A stretch of DNA of 64,000 nt. Origin: Chlamydia trachomatis (lineage in GTDB: Bacteria; Chlamydiota; Chlamydiia; Chlamydiales; 2-12-FULL-49-11). The translations under genes were made by a program, and so were the position numbers. Below the pieces are notes generated by a model, which was not told where the DNA came from, did no database searches, and saw nothing but the letters and a program-made list of their open reading frames with translations. The stretch spans positions 84,643 through 148,642 of the forward strand of contig CAMAXK010000001.1 of NCBI GenBank assembly GCA_945862365.1, in the 5' to 3' direction. Below, in pieces: positions 43,806 through 51,876 of this stretch. Position 1 is the first letter of the stretch; every line of letters starts with the position of its first letter.

Positions 43806-45479
43806 ATGAGCATTAAAGCAATAACTTTCCCTGTAGAACCTCAGGCATATAGTGCAGCTGAAGTTGACCCTTTAGAAAGAAATATTAAAGTTAAACATGG
43901 GTGGAAAATTGGTTCACCCACTACCCTGCTTGAAAAAAAATCTGCAATCATAATAGCTGCTTTTCTAAAACGTTCGGTAAAATATTCCAATCTTAAATTT
44001 ATTAAATCTATCCATCAAAAGGATCAAAAAAATATAAAAGTACCTTTTACACATGAGGAGATAATTAAGCTTAGAAGAATTCTTGAAAAATATGAAAATG
44101 GTCCAATCGATCAATCCGCTGAAGAAAAGGAAATTTACCGTATTTTAGTACAACTGAGTGAAAGCCCCTCTTTCAATGAACTATTTACTTTAGCCTATGA
44201 AAGGGTTGTAGATCTTGAGGAGATCTCATCAGGAAGAATCTATATTCTATATCTTACACACAAAGAAAATCACACTAGTAAAAATATTAAAAAACTCCTA
44301 AATATTTATAGCAACCTAACCACCGAAAGATTCTCCACCTATGAAACATCTAGATTGCTTAAAGATGAGATCACAGTCTTTATAAACAGCTTACCTTTTA
44401 AAAATTCACTACGTGCAGCTGTCACTGATAAAAAATATATATCTAGAAATTTAAGAATATTAAAGCAGCTCAAAGAATTTGCTTTCGAAGATATACTCTT
44501 TAAAGAGGAAGTTGGAAGAGCATTTGAACAATTAAATGCACTTTCTTTAAAATTAAAAGAACAATTCTACGAAGATATAGAGTATTTAAAAATCACGAAT
44601 TTAAATAATTGCAGCTTAGATTCACTTGAAAAAATAGTTGCAATAGTGGGTAGCTACAATATCTATAGTTACCCAACTTGGTCGTACCATAGTATCTGCT
44701 ATTATTTTCCACCAAAAATTTCTAAAAACTATGATTTTAAAACCTTTCAACGAAATTTATTTGTTCTAACAAAACTCCAAGAGCCTCATAGAATGATCAA
44801 ATTGCTTCAAAATTTTGAAAAAGTAACATCAATTTTTCACAAAGTATTAAGAAATCGATATTGTCGACTGCAAATACTTGCTAGTTCTAAATTAGTTATC
44901 TCTAAAGAAATGGCTATAAATGGAATCAGTCAAGTAAATTTCGAAGATAAGGATCTAAATATCAAAAGTGGTGGTGCAAACTTTTGCTGCGGATCCATCT
45001 CTGTTGCAGCTCTTGTAGAAAGATCTAAAGATCTATCCATTGAAAATATTATTAAAGAAGGTGTAATAAGACATTTAAAGCTACCTCCGACACAAATGTC
45101 AGTCCTTACCCCTATTTCGATGATATTGGATGTTAATGAAGATGTAACACAGGCTGATGCAGGAAAAGTCAAATTAAGCTTTAAAAGTACAGTAACTGCG
45201 ATTAGATATGAAAAATTTCTGAAAGAAATTCAAAATGGAGAATCAGGGATATTGTTAGTGGAAACAGCAGCTATAATGCTTGCAATCAATGAAGATGGAT
45301 CTGTCGAGGTGTTTGACTCCCACGGCTCATCTACCCCCTTATTCTCTAAAAAAACCCATCCTGCCTATCGCGCAATCTTTAAAGATAAAACCGATGCAGC
45401 AGCCTATTTATCTGTACATAGACATCTTGCAATTAACCAACCACTTCGCTTCTACCCATTAACGGTTAATTCACGTTAG
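43806..45479 (+). CDS. Candidate papain-like cysteine protease/deubiquitinase, 557 aa
   Basis: The N-terminal ~380 residues are helical, Lys-rich and unrecognised. Residues ~390-545 look like a papain-fold protease: 'GGANFCCGSISVAALVE' puts Cys394/Cys395 at the start of a helix, and 'GSVEVFDSHGSSTPL' gives Asp504 and His506 at the end of a strand. Cys-helix and FDSHG recall viral (herpesvirus UL36-like) and related deubiquitinases with a terminal D-x-H. No signal peptide. Long AT-rich leader with a promoter-like element at 43671-43700. The protease fold is inferred from two motifs only; the host-ubiquitin role is speculation. Confidence 0.5.
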   Translation: MSIKAITFPVEPQAYSAAEVDPLERNIKVKHGWKIGSPTTLLEKKSAIIIAAFLKRSVKYSNLKFIKSIHQKDQKNIKVPFTHEEIIKLRRILEKYENGPIDQSAEEKEIYRILVQLSESPSFNELFTLAYERVVDLEEISSGRIYILYLTHKENHTSKNIKKLLNIYSNLTTERFSTYETSRLLKDEITVFINSLPFKNSLRAAVTDKKYISRNLRILKQLKEFAFEDILFKEEVGRAFEQLNALSLKLKEQFYEDIEYLKITNLNNCSLDSLEKIVAIVGSYNIYSYPTWSYHSICYYFPPKISKNYDFKTFQRNLFVLTKLQEPHRMIKLLQNFEKVTSIFHKVLRNRYCRLQILASSKLVISKEMAINGISQVNFEDKDLNIKSGGANFCCGSISVAALVERSKDLSIENIIKEGVIRHLKLPPTQMSVLTPISMILDVNEDVTQADAGKVKLSFKSTVTAIRYEKFLKEIQNGESGILLVETAAIMLAINEDGSVEVFDSHGSSTPLFSKKTHPAYRAIFKDKTDAAAYLSVHRHLAINQPLRFYPLTVNSR

Positions 45480-45519
45480 GTAATTTTGGTTATAATAATA
45501 AATTTAAAAATATTTTTTA

Positions 45520-45999
45520 TTAATCTTCATTGTGAAGCAAATAGTACATAGCATCAATCACTTCACCCTCTTTTGGTGCAACATGAAAACATTTGATTGA
45601 TAAAGAAACACCTGGGGCAACATTCTCCCCAATAGTTTTTGAGGTGCTAGTAAGAGTTTCAAAGGAATTTGAATCCTTTTTTTGATCGTGCTTTTGCTTT
45701 ACATTATTTTGTGTGTTTTCATATTTGGTAGTTACTGTTAGATCTTTTGACGATACTACAATAAAATATTGATAGCCATTTATTATCGATAATTCAGAAG
45801 CTCTTCTTAGTGCATATTTCATCACAGTGTCTTCATTGGTGTAAGAATTACCTCTAAAATTTACCTTAAATGAGTCTTTGGTAGTAAGTACTTCTGAATA
45901 ACCACCATTAAAATAACCATATGGCTGATATTTAGAAGAACACCCACCTAAAAATAATCCTACCACTAATGCTGCTAATTTAAAATTATTTGCTTTCAC
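45520..45999 (-). CDS. Outer-membrane lipoprotein of the CC0125/CC1285-like kind
   Basis: Starts with GTG at 45999. Residues 1-20 are a lipoprotein signal with lipobox 'LFLGGC', Cys20 acylated. The mature part ('YGYFNGGYSEVLTTKDSFKVNFRGNSYTNEDTVMKYALRRAS') fits small lipoproteins that share the 'GY.E..L....F.V.F.GN....E....Y.L.RAAE' pattern, named CC0125/CC1285 in annotation. The central Gln/Lys/Asn stretch is low complexity. Function unknown; periplasmic or outer membrane. Confidence 0.75.
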   Translation of the reverse strand: MKANNFKLAALVVGLFLGGCSSKYQPYGYFNGGYSEVLTTKDSFKVNFRGNSYTNEDTVMKYALRRASELSIINGYQYFIVVSSKDLTVTTKYENTQNNVKQKHDQKKDSNSFETLTSTSKTIGENVAPGVSLSIKCFHVAPKEGEVIDAMYYLLHNED

Positions 46000-46093
46000 A
46001 TTTTACCTATTCTTAAATATGAATAATATTATAATTAAACAGTCTATTTAATTCCATGTTTATTTAATATATTAACTAACTAATAGTAACAGC

Positions 46094-46648
46094 CTAAAAT
46101 TGAAATCCCCACCTTAGATCGGGAATTGGAAGTGGCCAATCTAGTGAGGATGTCATTAAATCTACACCAAAATCACAAAATCCATAAGATGTCTCAACTC
46201 CATAAAAAATCCTAGGGAAAAATAGGCCCATGTATTCATAATTATTAGCAGTAGGATATGCATATAAACCTACCCCAGAACCAATACCTAAATATTTCCT
46301 AGGCTCTTTTTTTTGCTTATTACCAAACATAACCAATTTTGAGAAAGAAATTTTACCTACTGATACCAGGATGAAGGTATTAACTCTTACATCCAGCTCA
46401 ATTTTATAATCAAAATTGCGATAAGCTACACCTCCCTCAGGGCCAAATAGCCCAAATCCTACATATGGAAAATATGAATCCATGTTAGGTGAAGGTTTTC
46501 TTAAAAGCGCTCGAGCTACTTTTTCTTCATCGGCATTTAATCGTAAACTAAATTCATCAGGTAGCGATCTAATGGGGATACTGCTCAATTCTTCGGCATG
46601 TAAGTTAACCATTACTAGAGCAAGTAGTGTATATAGATATTTATTCAT
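46094..46648 (-). CDS. Secreted paralogue 3 of a tandem triplet, 184 aa
   Basis: Signal peptide 'NKYLYTLLALVMVNLHA' almost identical to its two upstream neighbours. The mature part is beta-rich ('YVGFGLFGPEGGVAYRNFDYKIELDVRV', 'GFDLGVDLMT'-like ends), with an alternating pattern and the ending 'DLRWGFQF', like a small outer membrane beta-barrel. It follows paralogue 2 by 4 bp. The mature sequence is the most divergent of the three. Confidence 0.65.
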   Translation of the reverse strand: MNKYLYTLLALVMVNLHAEELSSIPIRSLPDEFSLRLNADEEKVARALLRKPSPNMDSYFPYVGFGLFGPEGGVAYRNFDYKIELDVRVNTFILVSVGKISFSKLVMFGNKQKKEPRKYLGIGSGVGLYAYPTANNYEYMGLFFPRIFYGVETSYGFCDFGVDLMTSSLDWPLPIPDLRWGFQF

Positions 46649-46652
46649 AATA

Positions 46653-47168
46653 TTACAAGGTTATCCCAACACGAACTACGGGTACCGGAATTTCTGTTAC
46701 AACTGTAGTGAAAGCATCAAATCCCACATCTAAAAAATAATTTTCGCTCGAGCTACCTACAAAAACTTTGGCTGTTGGGGCTGCTATATAGACTCTTCCC
46801 GCAGAAGATCCCATTACACTCAGTTTGTAAGAACCTGCCATCGCACCGGCTCCAAGCCCCATGTAATAATTCCGGTTATCATGATATTTATAAGTAAATA
46901 ACTTTGAACATGACGCCTCAATCCCATAGACATCCATAGGAATCGCCCCTGCCCGAAAATCAAACTCAACATTCATCCCTTTATCTCTCGTAAGAACCCC
47001 TAACGCAGGTATTATCCCTATTTCGTTACCTGCATATAAAGATGTATTCCAATTTTTTAAAGGCTTTATTGATGTATTGGGTAATGTAGGAACGGACCTG
47101 CTGTCCGATTTTTCGGCATGTAAGTTAACCATTAGCAGGGCTAGCAGTGTATATAGATATTTTTTCAT
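46653..47168 (-). CDS. Secreted paralogue 2 of a tandem triplet, 171 aa
   Basis: Signal peptide 'KKYLYTLLALLMVNLHA'. The mature protein shares 'PLKNWNTSLYAGNE', 'LTRDKGMNVEFDFRAG', 'SCSKLFTYKYHD', 'YYMGLGAGAM' and 'NYFLDVGFDAF' with paralogue 1. Alternating beta pattern suggests a compact outer-membrane barrel. Spacing of 4 bp on both sides indicates an operon and recent tandem duplication. Confidence 0.68.
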   Translation of the reverse strand: MKKYLYTLLALLMVNLHAEKSDSRSVPTLPNTSIKPLKNWNTSLYAGNEIGIIPALGVLTRDKGMNVEFDFRAGAIPMDVYGIEASCSKLFTYKYHDNRNYYMGLGAGAMAGSYKLSVMGSSAGRVYIAAPTAKVFVGSSSENYFLDVGFDAFTTVVTEIPVPVVRVGITL

Positions 47169-47172
47169 AATC

Positions 47173-47679
47173 TTACCTCATTATCCCAAAACGAATTGTA
47201 GGAATTGGGAAACCAAATACAAAAGGTAGTAAAATGGTTTCAACACCCACATCCAGAAAATAATTAGATGTAGAAGTTCCAAAAAAGACCTTAAATTTTG
47301 GCACAGGAAAAGCAAATCCTGGCGGAACAAATACTGCCGTCAAACCAGGCCCCAATCCCATATATCTATTCGATAAAACACCCTTATCTTGATATTGATG
47401 AGCAAATAACTTTGAACATGACACTCCTACCCCATACAACCCAACATCAGCAGGGAATACCCCTGCTCGAAAATCAAACTCAACGTTCATCCCTTTATCT
47501 CTGGTCAGAACCCCTACAACAGGCATTATGAATTCATTACCTACATAAAAAGATGTATTCCAATCTTTTAAAGGTTGTATATCAGTATTGGGTAATGTAG
47601 GAATTAACGTGCTGCCGAATTCTGCGGCACTTAAGTTAACCATTAGCATGGCAAAGAGCGTATATAGGTATTTTTTCAC
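47173..47679 (-). CDS. Secreted paralogue 1 of a tandem triplet, 168 aa
   Basis: First of three tandem copies; starts with GTG at 47679 after a GAGGA site. Signal peptide 'KKYLYTLFAMLMVNLSA'. Shares most of its mature sequence with paralogue 2 ('PLKDWNTSFYVGNEFI', 'LTRDKGMNVEFDFRAG', 'YFLDVGVETI'), ending 'PTIRFGIMR'. Possibly a small outer membrane barrel. No family recognised. Confidence 0.66.
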   Translation of the reverse strand: MKKYLYTLFAMLMVNLSAAEFGSTLIPTLPNTDIQPLKDWNTSFYVGNEFIMPVVGVLTRDKGMNVEFDFRAGVFPADVGLYGVGVSCSKLFAHQYQDKGVLSNRYMGLGPGLTAVFVPPGFAFPVPKFKVFFGTSTSNYFLDVGVETILLPFVFGFPIPTIRFGIMR

Positions 47680-47701
47680 TTATCCTCGTATTTTTTTTAG
47701 C

Positions 47702-47742
47702 AAAAAAAAAGGGCCGCTTAACTTAATAAGCGACCCTTTTAT
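47702..47742 (-). terminator. Rho-independent terminator after tRNA-Asn
   Basis: A 13-14 bp stem (AAAGGGCCGCTTA / TAAGCGACCCTTT, one mismatch) with a T tract on the minus strand. It lies between the tRNA and the secreted triplet, ending the tRNA transcript. Confidence 0.8.
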
Positions 47743-47748
47743 TTCTTT

Positions 47749-47821
47749 CTCCAGCTGGTGGGCTCGAACCACCGACAAATAGATTAACAGTCTACTGCTC
47801 TACCAACTGAGCTAAGCCGGA
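47749..47821 (-). tRNA. tRNA-Asn (GTT anticodon)
   Basis: A 73-nt cloverleaf on the minus strand. Acceptor TCCGGCT pairs with AGCTGGA (one G-U), followed by discriminator G; D-arm GCTCAGTTGGTAGAGC; anticodon loop CTGTTAATC reading GTT; T-arm with GGTTCGAGCC. CCA is not encoded. Confidence 0.96.
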
Positions 47822-47870
47822 ATAGAAAGGCTATATTGTAACAAAAGAGAATATTGCGTACAATAAAAAA

Positions 47871-49280
47871 ATGCAAAAGATTGTATCCGATATAGAAAAA
47901 CTCAAGCTCAGACTTGCTTTAGAGGATTTTGAATCCTTAGAATTACCCCCTTATACTCGTTGTAAAATAGGAAGTTTGCTTCCAAAATCACTTCACTTTT
48001 CCTCGCTTGACGATATTGCTTTTAACGTCTTTGATAAGGCTCTTCTCTATAAATATAAAGATTTCTCTTTAAACACTGAAAAAAAGCTGATTTTTTTTAC
48101 CTGGGTTATCCCATCTGGACTTGGCGATTTATCGATGCAAATTCATATAGCAAATATAATAAAAAAAAATCATCCTGGGCTTCCTATAGAGCTTATCTCA
48201 ATAGTTCATGAAACATCTTTTATACCAGAGCCTTTAAAATCAACCCTCCCTCACCACATTATAAAATACTGCCACCCAAATCCCCCCACATTTTCCACTG
48301 AAATTACCTCTTTATTAAGGGAAGCCTTTTCTGTGATAGAGATTCCAACTGCCTATTTTGACTTCCCCTCTTTAAAAAAAATGATACAAAAGGGAAATAA
48401 GACCCCACCGATTATTTCAAGAATTGGCCAGTATGGATTTATTGGAACAGAAGATTACAATCCCACCACAAGAGAAAGATCAATGGGGTTACATTTTCTT
48501 GAAAAGGGGGTAATTATTTTGGAAAAAGTGCCCCCTCAAAAAAGAGATTTTGATTGCTACTTTGCTTACCTTATCACCAAAAGTGGTATCCTTACCTACT
48601 TATATTCCATTCTACTAAATCGAATGAAAGATCAAAAGGATCTAACCCTACTCAGCCCAAATCTTGATCGCCTTCTTCCTATTCTTCAAGAAATTGATTT
48701 TAAAAGTTATAATATTAAAAAGATTGTTATTAAAGATTTTCCAAATATCTCATCCATTGATTTTATGGAAGCGGGAAAAACTATCACAATTGAGCATGTT
48801 AAAAACCTCCACCCAAAAAAGATTCTTCACTACATGTCTACCTGCAATCCATTTGTAGGTATACGGGGAGATGGTTCTTTTACTGAATGTCTTTCAACAG
48901 ATGCTCTTTTTTTCTACGATGCACTAGACCACGCTATCCCCTTCCTCACTGATCTTACCTATATTGCTCATGATGAGCTCATGGCATACTACTCTTTGGG
49001 AGAATACCTATTAAATCTCATTAATATTAAAACTGATCCACTCTTGAGAGCAAAAGCTATTGCTGAGCTCTTAGATGATCGATCTGTTTTTGCAGGCCTA
49101 GAGAAGTTACGCTCTCACCTACAAAAATATTATAGATTTAACGAAACATTGGACCATTTGATTCGTCAAAATTTCGCTTTTTATCAAGATCCTTCTTTAA
49201 AATCAAAGGATGAGGCTTTATTTATGGATTTTATAAATGAAAAAATCCCTTTTTCAAAGGTTTACAAAAAGAGATCATGA
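47871..49280 (+). CDS. GT-B-like protein, distant paralogue C (469 aa)
   Basis: No named family. It shares the two landmarks of the pair at 17045-20926: 'WVIPSGLGDLSMQIHIANII' (residues ~78-97) with the G-x-G-D turn, and 'GIRGDGSFTECLSTDALFFYD' near residue 332, corresponding to the GD-x-S-x-x-E site. No signal peptide. It precedes recD2 by 15 bp and could be cotranscribed, but recD2 has an unrelated role. A GT-B glycosyltransferase is the leading guess. Confidence 0.62.
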   Translation: MQKIVSDIEKLKLRLALEDFESLELPPYTRCKIGSLLPKSLHFSSLDDIAFNVFDKALLYKYKDFSLNTEKKLIFFTWVIPSGLGDLSMQIHIANIIKKNHPGLPIELISIVHETSFIPEPLKSTLPHHIIKYCHPNPPTFSTEITSLLREAFSVIEIPTAYFDFPSLKKMIQKGNKTPPIISRIGQYGFIGTEDYNPTTRERSMGLHFLEKGVIILEKVPPQKRDFDCYFAYLITKSGILTYLYSILLNRMKDQKDLTLLSPNLDRLLPILQEIDFKSYNIKKIVIKDFPNISSIDFMEAGKTITIEHVKNLHPKKILHYMSTCNPFVGIRGDGSFTECLSTDALFFYDALDHAIPFLTDLTYIAHDELMAYYSLGEYLLNLINIKTDPLLRAKAIAELLDDRSVFAGLEKLRSHLQKYYRFNETLDHLIRQNFAFYQDPSLKSKDEALFMDFINEKIPFSKVYKKRS

Positions 49281-49295
49281 GAGTATGCTCCTTTC

Positions 49296-51464
49296 ATGGA
49301 AGAAACTCTCACAGGAACTATTGAGCATATTGTCTTTGCAAGTGAAGAGACCCATTTTACCGTGGCCTATCTTCGTGATACTAAAGATAAAAAATCGTGT
49401 ATTGTAGGAAAGCTTCCAAATGTCTCTTTAGGGGAAAATTTAACCTGCACAGGCTCTTGGAAGGATCATAAAGAGTATGGAGCTCAATTTTCTATCTCCT
49501 CTTTCACAACCACCTACCCTGCTGAAAAAGAAGGGATAGAACTTTTTCTTGCCTCAGGATTTATCAAAGGGATTGGCAAAACCCATGCAAAAACCATTGT
49601 GGATGCCTTTGGAGATGAAACTCTTACCATCTTAGAAACCTCCCCCCATCGCCTTCTTCAATTAAAAGGGATTGGGAAAAAGCGTGTTGATGAAATAAAA
49701 AAAAGTTTTTCTGAAAAAAAGCATATCAAAGATGTAATGCTTTTTCTACGGGGTCATAAAGTTTCAGAGGGGCTTGCTCATAAAATTTTTAAGCAATATG
49801 GAAATGAAACCATCACCATTTTAAAAGAAAATCCGTATGCAGTAATTGGTGATTTAACTGGTGTTGGGTTTTTAACCGCTGATAAGCTCGCATCAAATCT
49901 TGGAATGGAAAAAAGTAGCCCCATGCGTATTGATGCAGCTGTAATTTACCATTTAGATAAGCTATCAGAAGAAGGACATTGCTGCTACTTAGAAGATGAG
50001 TTTTTAGATAAAATCTCAGAATCATTAGGTGTGGAAAGAACCCTTTGTCACCGAGCGGTAACAAGACTTGAAGAGGGTAAAAAGCTTAAAAGAGAACTTA
50101 TCCCCTCTTTAGACCCCGAAGTTCCGTTTCTATGGCTTGCTAAGCTTTTTTATGCAGAACTTGGCATCACCAAAGAGTTAGAGAGAATAAAAAATTCAGA
50201 TTGTAGTATTAGATCGGTACAAGTGGATAAAGCTCTTGAATGGGTGGAAGATCTTCATCACATAAAGCTTGCTAAAGAGCAAAAATCTGCCATCTCCTCA
50301 GCTTTAGAGGATAAAATTCATATTATTACAGGGGGACCAGGAACCGGTAAAAGTACAATTACTAAAACTATTCTCTCCATCCACGAAAAACTATCAGATA
50401 AAATACTACTTGCTGCACCTACAGGGCGAGCGGCTAAACGACTATCTGAAATCACCAGAAAACATGCAAAAACCATTCACAGCTTGCTTGAAATTGACTT
50501 TACCACAAAGGGGTTTAAAAAAGGTCGTGAAAATCCTTTAGATTGCGATTTAATCATCATTGACGAAGCAAGTATGATTGATACTTATTTGATGTTTTCC
50601 CTGTTAAAGGCAGTTCCTGATAAAGCTAGAATTATCCTAATTGGAGATGTAGATCAGCTTCCAAGTGTGGGACCCGGCTCTGTATTAAAGGATATGATAG
50701 AATCAGCGGTTCTTCCCCTGACAAGGTTATATCAAATCTTTCGTCAGGCAAAAAAATCTTTGATCACCAGAAATGCCCATGCTGTGAATAATGGAATGAT
50801 GCCTTTACTTGAAACCACCGCCGAAGATGATTTTTGGTATATTGAAAAAGATGACCCTGAAGAGATGATCGAAGAGATCTTATCGCTTATCCAGATAGCT
50901 CTACCAAAACAGTTTGGTTTTCACCCAAAAGAGGATATTCAAGTGCTTTCTCCTATGCGCAGAGGAAAAGCAGGAATTGAATACCTTAATACCATCCTTC
51001 AGTCTAAGCTTAATGACTCTGATATTTTCCTTCAACGTGGGGACACTATTTATAAAATTGGCGATAAAGTGATCCAACTGCGTAATAACTATCAAAAGAT
51101 GGTGTTTAATGGAGATATTGGCTATATCGTAGATATCGATAAAAGCTCAAAAGAGATTCTTATAAACTTTGATTATAAAGAGGTGGAATACACTTTTGAG
51201 GAATTAAATGAAGTGACCTTAGCCTACGCTGTATCTATCCATAAATACCAAGGCTCAGAATCCCCCTGTATTATTCTTCCATTGCACACAAGTCACTACG
51301 TTCTTTTGCAAAGAAATCTTCTCTATACAGCTATTACGCGAGCTAAAAAGTTATTAATCCTTGTCTCATCAAAAAAGGCAATTGCCCTTGCAGTGCATAA
51401 CAACCTCACAAAAAAACGCCTTTCAGGTCTAAATCACTTCCTTACCGAAACATTGGGTACGTAA
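49296..51464 (+). CDS. recD2: RecD2-type exodeoxyribonuclease V alpha-like helicase
   Basis: SF1B 5'-3' DNA helicase, 722 residues. N-terminal OB-like region, then helix-hairpin-helix pairs ('GFIKGIGKTHAKTIVDAFG', 'LLQLKGIGKKRVDEIKKSF'), then the RecA domains: Walker A 'GGPGTGKSTITKTIL', motif II 'LIIIDEASMID', motif III 'LIGDVDQLPSVGPG', motif VI 'YTAITRAKK'. The N-terminal HhH part distinguishes RecD2 from the RecD of RecBCD. Chlamydiae carry recD genes in this neighbourhood. Confidence 0.95.
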   Translation: MEETLTGTIEHIVFASEETHFTVAYLRDTKDKKSCIVGKLPNVSLGENLTCTGSWKDHKEYGAQFSISSFTTTYPAEKEGIELFLASGFIKGIGKTHAKTIVDAFGDETLTILETSPHRLLQLKGIGKKRVDEIKKSFSEKKHIKDVMLFLRGHKVSEGLAHKIFKQYGNETITILKENPYAVIGDLTGVGFLTADKLASNLGMEKSSPMRIDAAVIYHLDKLSEEGHCCYLEDEFLDKISESLGVERTLCHRAVTRLEEGKKLKRELIPSLDPEVPFLWLAKLFYAELGITKELERIKNSDCSIRSVQVDKALEWVEDLHHIKLAKEQKSAISSALEDKIHIITGGPGTGKSTITKTILSIHEKLSDKILLAAPTGRAAKRLSEITRKHAKTIHSLLEIDFTTKGFKKGRENPLDCDLIIIDEASMIDTYLMFSLLKAVPDKARIILIGDVDQLPSVGPGSVLKDMIESAVLPLTRLYQIFRQAKKSLITRNAHAVNNGMMPLLETTAEDDFWYIEKDDPEEMIEEILSLIQIALPKQFGFHPKEDIQVLSPMRRGKAGIEYLNTILQSKLNDSDIFLQRGDTIYKIGDKVIQLRNNYQKMVFNGDIGYIVDIDKSSKEILINFDYKEVEYTFEELNEVTLAYAVSIHKYQGSESPCIILPLHTSHYVLLQRNLLYTAITRAKKLLILVSSKKAIALAVHNNLTKKRLSGLNHFLTETLGT

Positions 51465-51587
51465 ATAAATATTTTGACACATCTATAGTACTTGCGTAAG
51501 TGTTTGTGTTTGATTTGTTCACATCGCAAATCTAATTAAAAGGATCCACCATTTTTCAATTCAATCGCCGGAATTTACAATTTGGAA

Positions 51588-51840
51588 TTAGGAAAATGAG
51601 TTTCTAAGGAAGTCTATACACTCTTTCTCTATTTGAACTATTTCCATTTTGGAAACAGTTGATTCAGAACTCAACCCCTTGCTTTGATAAATATTTTTTT
51701 AATACTTAGGAATTGCTGGGAATTTAACCTACCAAACAATTTTGATATAACAGATTGAGTTAACCAAAATGTATTTTTTGCAAACAAAACATTAGCCGTC
51801 AACTTACCATCAGCTGCTGTATAGAGAGTAATCTGTGTTT
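51588..51840 (-). pseudogene. Remnant of a RhuM-family gene
   Basis: On the minus strand, from ~51832, 'ITLYTAADGKLTANVLFAKN' and 'TFWLTQSVISKLFGR' match the N-terminal part of RhuM-family proteins (pattern ..LY....G......F...T.WLTQ..MA.LF). After a frame change, 'SSESTVSKMEIVQIE' matches the following ENSVVSKME stretch. Stops and the loss of the remainder show it is dead. The 51465-51587 stretch holds nothing else recognisable. Confidence 0.72.
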
Positions 51841-51876
51841 TTTATCTATCTTATTTAAAATGAAAAATATCACCTT

